Assembly: GCF_004664715.2 (NCBI RefSeq)
Contig: NC_051074.1
Span: 14,121,178-14,185,177 of the forward strand
Direction of reading: 5' to 3'
Length of the DNA: 64,000 nt
DNA from: Peromyscus leucopus
Lineage: Eukaryota; Chordata; Mammalia; Rodentia; Cricetidae
Part shown: piece after piece, positions 50,170 through 59,100 of the stretch
Layout: each line of letters opens with the position of its first letter
Position numbering within the stretch: position 1 is the first letter of the stretch
Notes under the pieces: generated by a model
Seen by the model: only the letters and a program-made list of their open reading frames with translations
Database searches by the model: none
Told to the model about the DNA's origin: nothing
Translations under genes and position numbers: made by a program

Positions 50170-53100
50170 GGTGAAATGTCATTTGCATAGTAGAAGCTCT
50201 GTAGCAGAAATAAACAGACTCAATACTGTGTGTGTGTGTGTGTGTGTGTATGCGCACGTGTGCGCACACGCGCGTGCACATGCATGTATGCACGCCACAT
50301 CTATGTGGAAGGGAGGCAAGAATTAGGTATCAGATTACCTGGCACTGGAGTTCTAGGTGGTTGTTAGCTGCCTGCTGTGAGTGCTGGGAGCTTGGATCCT
50401 CTGGAAGAGCAACCAGTGCCCTTAAACACTGAGGCTTTCTCTTCAACCTCCTGAGACATGATTTATTCATTATATTTTATGTCCTTTATGTTATATTTAA
50501 GTAAAATAATACACCAGAGAATATATACTGCCAAATATATTATAAGTATTGTTAAATCTTCATGAATTAAAGTTATTTAATAATTAAGAATGTCTAGAGT
50601 ACATAGGACATAAAGGTTACATTTTAGATTTATTATAAAAATGAGGACACTACCTTGACTTTTATGTTGATGGACATCTTTTCTCTCTAGATTGGCAGTA
50701 GAAGCAGTGTATATTCTCCAGAAAGCAGTGTGCGAAAAACGGGATCATATATATACGAAGAGTTTATGCCTACAGATGGTACTGATGTTAAGGTGGGGTT
50801 GATTAGATTTTAATCTTATATTTAGGATAGCGCTGATTGAGGCATGGTGCGGTAAAGCTCAGATGCTCCTTGACTAATATTGAGTCATGTCCTGATAAAC
50901 GGTGTTAACTTCAAAACACTATGGTAGCTGGGTATGGTAGTGCATCCTATAATCCCAGCACGCAGATGTGAGACAGGAGGAACCTGAATTTGAGGTAAGC
51001 CTTGGCTCCATATCCAGTTCCATGCCAGAAGATCTAATAGCAAGAATCTTTTCTGAAAAAAAAAAGGACGAAAAAAATTACTGTAAATTGAAAATACATT
51101 TAATAAATCTAATCTCATAAACATTATACCTTAACTGCATGGTGCACTGCATAAAGAACATTATTATTTTTCAAATGGCAACAAACTGCATTTAACTGCT
51201 GCTGTCCAGCGTCATCATGAGAGTATGATAGTGTATTGTCAATGAACCAGACAGAAATCAAAATTCAAAAGATAATTTCAACTGGAAGTAAATCACAGTT
51301 GCATCATCTTATGTCAGATCAAAAACTCACAAGTTCAGTATCATAAGACCATATGAATCACAGAGACCATATAAGTTTCAGGTTCTATCTTGAGCTTACC
51401 AGTTAGTTATTTTAGAGAAGGTTAACTGTTTAGCTTCTTCTTCGTTTTCTTTTACTGTTATTGGTACTAGGGATGGAACCTAGGCCCTTATGTGAGGTAG
51501 GCAAGCATTCTAACACTAAGCGCTCATTAGTCCAGACTCTATTCAGTTTTGTGTGGTGGACACCACTGACAGTTGGAAGCCCAACAACTCCTTTTAAAGA
51601 ATAGTGTTCTTAAATACTTAAAATAAAACGTACAGTATTACAAAGGTGACAGATTTTAGTGAAACTTATAAAAATGTTTAGGTAAAGCTTAAATACAGAT
51701 GATTCTTTAAAGGCTAGTGAGTAATGCAGTATCAGGTTGAGCATTCTAGTAGCTACCAGTTTCCAAGCAGTGATTAATGCTAGTGATGTTTGGTTCTGTG
51801 TCGACTCTACTGTGATATAAAAATGCCATTGCTCTTGATAACCACTCAAGCTTACCTTTTCCCAGAATGCCTTTCTCTGACTAGGCTGCTGTTTCTAAAC
51901 TTATAAATCTGATCTTGATCCTGTCCTTTACATTTTGCTGGCAAATTCGCATTGACCACAAGATAACATTCATGTTTGCAGGACTGCCATGTGAGCTATT
52001 TCCTACGCTCTCTTCTGAAATGCCATTTCTTAACTGCTGAGCCCTCTCTCTAACCCCCAACAAATGCCATTTCTTACAGTACATACTACAGTCAAATTCT
52101 CTTCCCTTCCCAGAATACCTTGTGCTGCTTTATTCCTCTGCCTTATTACCTCTGTAGAAACCTTCCTTTGTCTACGTTTGGATTAATCCCCACGCCACCC
52201 TTTAAAAAAAAATCCTGTAGCCTATTTTTCTATTCCTATTTGAGTTGTATCTTACTGTTATTAGACATAGACAATTTTAGCATCATAATGCTCAGTTTAG
52301 TAGTTTAGTACAAAGAATAAAGCCTCATGCTGTGTAAGTAATTATATATAATCCTTTCGAATGTATTGAAAATCGTGGCATGTAAAACAGAAAAATGTGT
52401 CTTTTAATAATCTGGAATCTGAACTATTTTAAATAGATACTTTTCTTTGAATTTCTTATTTTCCAGTTATATATTTAACTAGCAATATATGCTATATATA
52501 TTTCCATTTTATGAAAGGTTTACACTGTGGGCCCAGACTATGCTCATGCTGAGGCTCGAAAATCTCCGGCTCTCGATGGCAAGGTTGAACGAGACAGTGA
52601 AGGGAAGGAAGTCAGGTACCCAGTCATTCTCAATGCACGGGAGAAGCTGATTGCGTGGAAAGTCTGCCTCGCTTTCAAGGTAAGCTGTTACACAAATTAC
52701 GCATACCCTTGCAGTCTAAGTTTGTTTTTGAGCACTAAGCATTATTGGACAAGAGAAAAGTAAGCTGAGGGAGTAATTGTGTATGTGAGTTCATGTATGT
52801 ATGTAGGCATTTCTGTGGGTCTGATACTGTTTTCCTGTATTACTAATGTGTTCTTTCCTTATTATAGAAAAGTAATAAACCTTATTCATTTAGTCAAAAA
52901 TTAAAGTTATAGACTAACACCACTAACTAGTATTTAGTGGTAGTGCCTAACATATTTTTTCAAATGGTGATAAATACTTTTTACTTTTATAAAATTGATT
53001 AAAAATACTGTTGAATAAAAACTATCTTCATTGTTTTATTGTTTACCTCTAAACCCTTCGGCCTAATACACAGTAAAACATGTTCATGAGAACAGTACAA

Positions 53101-56100
53101 ATACCTTCTTAATACCTTAATACCTTTTTGCTTCTTGTGTTTGACTTTCTCCTCTTCTTACTATTCATTTTTTTAAATCTGATTACTAGTCTATAGTAAA
53201 AATGTAAGTGGAAGTGTTATTATCTGCACTTAATAAAGAATGCATTTTATCTTTTTAAATAAGGCCTATCCCAGATTCTTAACATAAGCTAATTACATTA
53301 CTGGTTATAAATAAAAAGAACTACTTATATGAAGTAATGTGAAATCTTTTGTGTGAAGAATGTTAGTCTCTAAATAAGCTATAATGTGTTCTTAAAATTT
53401 GTTTTATTGTACTAGGATTTTAGAGGCTAATATCGTTCTATGTCTTCATGATAGGGAATAATCACATGGAATACACACTATTCAGAGTACTCAAGGTTAT
53501 GATTATTTGTAACCTTTATTTTTTATATAACAAACCTTTATGTAATATATTATTAGATATTTTAAAATATATAAATGTTCTTAAAAAACTAGAATACTGA
53601 ATCATAATAGTTCCAATGAAACCTTAAAATTTCTAACTTGTTTTAAATAGCAAACAGTTTGTGGCTTTGATTTGTTACGTGCCAATGGACAGTCCTATGT
53701 CTGTGATGTCAATGGCTTCAGTTTTGTGAAAAATTCTATGAAGTACTATGATGATTGTGCAAAAATACTTGGGTAAGTATTTACCTTTCTCCTGTTTACC
53801 TTTGTGTATTTGCTAAGCCATGGAAGTTTTTAGGTCACTCTAGAGTAGCACTCAGTACTCACAAGATCTCTGAGTTGTGCTTTGGGTTATGAGGACAACT
53901 TAATGGGTAACATGTTGCTAACAACTTTACATCATGGACTTGGATATAACACGGAGCTACTAGATACAACATTCTTCAATTTTTCCTATGTAATTGTATT
54001 TGAAATGTTTCTTTAACCTACTTAATGGTATAAAATAAACATTTATGAAATAAAATACCAGAGTAATACAATTTTCAAATTTAGGAATTTTTTCTTTCTT
54101 CTTTCTACATGTGTGCTACTTGTTGTTCTAATAAGATTATCAAATAAATAGAAAAGAAAATATTATGTGTAGAAATACCATTTTTATATCTCATTTCAAA
54201 GAAATTGGAAGCAAGGTATGTTAAATTTTAGTATGAATTACATGCCAACTTAGAAGAAAAGAAAAATTATGTCTATGTAAGAGAGAGAGAGAAGAGGAGA
54301 GAGAGAGAAGAGAAAGCAAGAAAAAGATTTAGTGAGAAAGAGAGGAGAGAGAAAAGGGAGAGTGAGTTTATGTACACTGTTGACACATGGCCATGGCCGT
54401 ATGAGTGCTTGTTCATGTGTGTGCGTGTGCTTGTGGTGGCCAGAGAGCGACCTCAGGCGGTGGTCTCAGGTAACGTCTACTTTGAGACAGGGTCTCTCGG
54501 TCTCTCTGGCCTGGAACTCTCCTCATGGGCTAGGCTTGTTAATTCTGGACATCAACATGTCTCTGCCTTCCCAACACTGGGATTACAAAAATACACTACC
54601 ATGCCTGGCCTTTTTTTTTTTTTTTAACTGAGTGTGTAGTTTTTTACTGTGTGATTCAAAATCAGGTTCTCATAATTGAAAGGTAAGCACTTCACCAACT
54701 AAGAAATCTGTCAGCCCCTCAAATCAATTATTAAAATGTGTTTTCAGTATAGTAATGGCTTGTTAGAAATTATCACATTTACAATAAGTTTGTCAGAGAT
54801 ATAAGTCAGTTGAAAAATATTCTGTGCACAAGGCTGTGGGTTCCATGCTCAGTAGACATAAAGAATCCATATACATAAAGAAAAATAGCTTAAATAGGTG
54901 TTTAACAGACAGAGAATAAATGATAAGAAATGCATCTAACTAGAAATGTAATTAAAGCAGCACTTATTTTATTTTTCAACTGTGTAAGTTAATCACAAAC
55001 TTGTAGCATTTTGTTAGCATGTTCAGTTTAGGCGTGCCTGTCTAAGGTTTCATGATCAAGACTTGATTTGGGGAAATTTTTTATGTAACATAACTATTAG
55101 GGAGTTTGACTTTAATTCTTACGGTCCTCTATCATGGCATAATTAAATATCAACTCTGTCTTTGAATTAACTAATTTTTAATAATATTCTTTGGTTTTAA
55201 AGCAATATTGTCATGCGAGAGCTTGCTCCACAGTTCCACATCCCCTGGTCAATACCCTTAGAAGCTGAAGACATTCCCATTGTACCAACCACATCTGGAA
55301 CGATGTAAGTTTCAATTATGTATTTTTCATTCAGAAATTCCTTGCGTTTTCCATGTTAGTCTACCTTACTACAGTAAAATATAAATTTCTGAATCATTAT
55401 TATATACTCTATGTAGTTTTATATGATTCAGTGTGAAGATAGGGGAACAGATACGTTTTTATAAAGGTATACTAAACTAAAACTCGAAATGTTGTGTTAA
55501 AATCCTGAAACAGGCTTGAGCAAGTCCAGAGCCACATAATAAAACCTATAACCGTGTTTGGGTGTCACTAGGTGTATTGCTCAGGTTTATAGGATCGTGC
55601 ACTTTCATGTTTGTCTAGTTATATATGTAGGTAAATCAGTAAGATTGATATTGCCAAAGTGTTTGATAGCATTTTGCATTGGGAAAATCACTCAGTTTAA
55701 TGTCAGGTGATTTGACTGAATGCTTCATAGTCACAAGTTTAGAGACTTATTTTAGCATGGTAAATATTCTGAAAAATCCTAATTGGGAGGAAAATGTACT
55801 TAATTATGTTTCAAGGCAGTATTTTTAAAGTTATTCAAAATAGAATATTTTTGGACTGTTAATATCTTTCAAGGATGTATTTGTTCAGTGGTTTGCACTT
55901 TGAAAATTGAAATGAGAGCTCTTTGGTCTGGCATACCACTAAACTTTTCTAAGTTGAATTTTAAATAATTTTTTTCTTAAATGACAAGATACACTAAATA
56001 TATAAATACAGCAGCCATCATATAAAAGTTGATTTTGCTTTGATTTAATGGTGTCTCCCCTGATAACAATCTAATAATACAGGGCAGATATTTAATAAAA

Positions 56101-59100
56101 TTCAGGCTAGAGTTTATTCCCCTCATTATCTGTAAAGTAGAAGAAATACTGTATTTCTCAATATCACGCCTTTGTGGCTTCTTAATATCTTATAGGACCT
56201 GGTTTTTCAAAATTAAGACCGAGGAAACCTTTATTGCTGGAGAGTTGAGATCATAGGTATTTTTTGTCATTTTAGGATGGAACTTCGGTGTGTCATAGCT
56301 GTCATACGACATGGAGATCGAACACCGAAACAGAAGATGAAGATGGAAGTGAGGCATCAAAAGTATGTCCTAAGAAAAAGAACTGCCTCCCTGTGTGTAA
56401 TCGAAGAGTTATGTTAGCGTTAAGCTCTTTTGATTGATGCGTCAGACAGATTTTTACCTACTACTTTTTGATCGTGAAAATATTTAATCCGCTGAATACA
56501 TACAAACTCATTTAAAGTAATTATGTGTGCTAGCGCCTAAAATTTATTGTGGGTGTATCCATAACTCTCAGTCTAACCTGCCTTTCATTTATCATCATAG
56601 ATATATTCTACTTATTTTTAGTTTATTATTTTCTTGCACTGTACTATGAGAATCAACACCTCAACATTCTAGAAGCAAATTGGTAGAAAGTGCCCATTAT
56701 CTTTGTTCCATGTTTGATTTGGAACTTATAAAATACGGAAACCTGAGCCATTAAATATAACACATTATGTCATTAAAATTGACACATTATACATTGACAA
56801 CAGAAAATATTTTTTATTTGTTTGCTGTTTCCTTCATGAGCAAACTTTTGAAAGTCATACAGTGGGTATTAGTTTGATGTGTGTTAGGCATGTGTTAAGT
56901 TTTATTGGTAAAAGAGGAGCAGATGCCAAGTGTAGTGGGTACCACTAGTTCATGTACCTGTGCTTCAGAGATGGAGGCAGGAGATCACTTGAGCCAAGGA
57001 ATTAGACGCCGACTGGGTAATATGTAACCTGATACTGTGGCAGGGAGAAAAGGCAGAGGAAACCTCAGGTTGAGTGAAAGAGGAAACAGTGCTTCCAGGC
57101 ACAGACTCTAAACCTTCATTGCCGTGTCTGTTTGATTAGGTTGACTATGTGGTGAGGGTTTTTGTCAGTAGCCCTTGATCTCGTGCCCCTCCCGGTGCAG
57201 CCTGTTGAATGCTGTGATTATAGGTGTGCGCTACCATGCCCAGTTTCACAGCAATAATAATACTAATTATTGCAAATTACTAACTGTCTTCTATCCTTTT
57301 GTAAGGTTTTTTGATCTTTTTGAAAAGTGTGATGGCTATAAGTCAAGGAAGTTAAAACTCAAGAAGCCAAAACAGTTACAGGCAAGTTTTTTTTTTTTTT
57401 TTTTTGTTGTTGTTGTTGTTTGCTTTTATGTATGTTGAATTTAAACCTTTTAAGGTGAAATAACATAAAAATTCATACTCTTTATTAACATACATAGGAA
57501 GTCCTGGATATTGCACGGCAGCTTCTTATGGAGCTGGGGCAAAACAATGACTCTGAAATTGAAGAAAACAAGTCAAAACTTGAACAACTTAAGACTGTGT
57601 TAGAGATGTGAGTACCTCTTTGGCACTCTTCCTTACGATACAGTGCTCCTGTTTGCTTTATGGGATTGTCATTTGTCCTAGTCAGGGTTACTCCTGCTGC
57701 AACGAAACACCATGACCAAAAGAAGCTTTGGGAAGAAAGGGTTTGTTTGGCTTACAGATCCTGAATCAGCCCATTAAGAGAAGCCAAGCCAGGAACTCAA
57801 ACCAGGCAGGAACCTGGAGGCAGGAGCTAGTGCGGAGGCCATGTGGAGGGCTGCTCACTGGCTTGCTCAGCCTAATTTCTTATAAAACCAGGACTGCCAG
57901 CTCAGGGGCTGCATCACCCACATTGGCCTGGCCCCTCCCCATCAATCATTAATTAAGAACATGACCTACAGGCTTGCCTACAGCCCAATCTTATGGGTGC
58001 ATTTTCTCAACTGGAGTTCCCTACTTTTGGAAGGCTCTAGCTTGTATCAAGTTGACGTAAAGTAAAACTAGCCAGGACACCATTTTCATTTCTTTCAGTG
58101 TGTTCTTCCAGTTTTTTTATTGGAGCAACTGAAGAGAAATGAAAATCTAATGTGATAATATATTATTATATTGAATTATTGCTGTTTTAGTTTTACTATG
58201 AACTTCAGTGAGGAGAAAGAAAGCAAACATTGTACTTGGGGCTTCTTGAATACTTAGAATGAAGATCACATACCTAACGGAATCATAGATTGAGCTCTAT
58301 TTAGCTAAAAAATTTTGAATTATTCAATCAAAAATTGATACCCATCAGTATTTCTGTTACTTATATCCTTCATCTAATGATACTTAATTGTACTTTATTT
58401 TAAAACATTTTTATTTTATTTTTGAGAATTTCCTATGTGTATACAATGAAATATTATCATATCTACTTCCCATTTCCCTCTCCAACTACCCCCATTCTCC
58501 ACTAACACATCTCCCTCCCAACTTTGTGTTTTTGTTAAATTCCATTAGTGCTGATTATATACGTGAAAGGGTGTGGGACGTCCAGTGGAGCATGGGAAAC
58601 CTGTCCATGATCATATTCTGAAAAAGGAATGCTTCTCCCTCCCCAGAAGCCATCATATGGCAGTAGCTCCTCAGTGATGGCAAGGGCCTGGAGTATATCT
58701 TCAACACTTATGCCTGAATTTTGTCTAACTTGGTCTTGGAACCATGGCTTCTGTGAGAATTTTTTTTTTTTTTTTTTTTTGGACTAGGGTATTTTTGAAG
58801 AATCCATTAAGGCAGTAGAAGAGAATTAGTTTTTATCTATATATTTTAGTTTTTCTTTAGGAAGTCAATCAATACTTCATTAATACTTTATAATCTAATT
58901 GGTATTTTATTTTTCAGGTATGGTCATTTTTCTGGAATAAATCGTAAGGTCCAATTGACCTATCTCCCTCATGGCTGTCCTAAAACGTCCAGTGAGGAGG
59001 AAGGTATATAATTTTTAATCTCTCTTGCAATTATGTATGTGGAGGAACTTACTTTATTTTGCTAACTTAGACCATTTTCTGCTCAATAGCCTTTGGGGTT

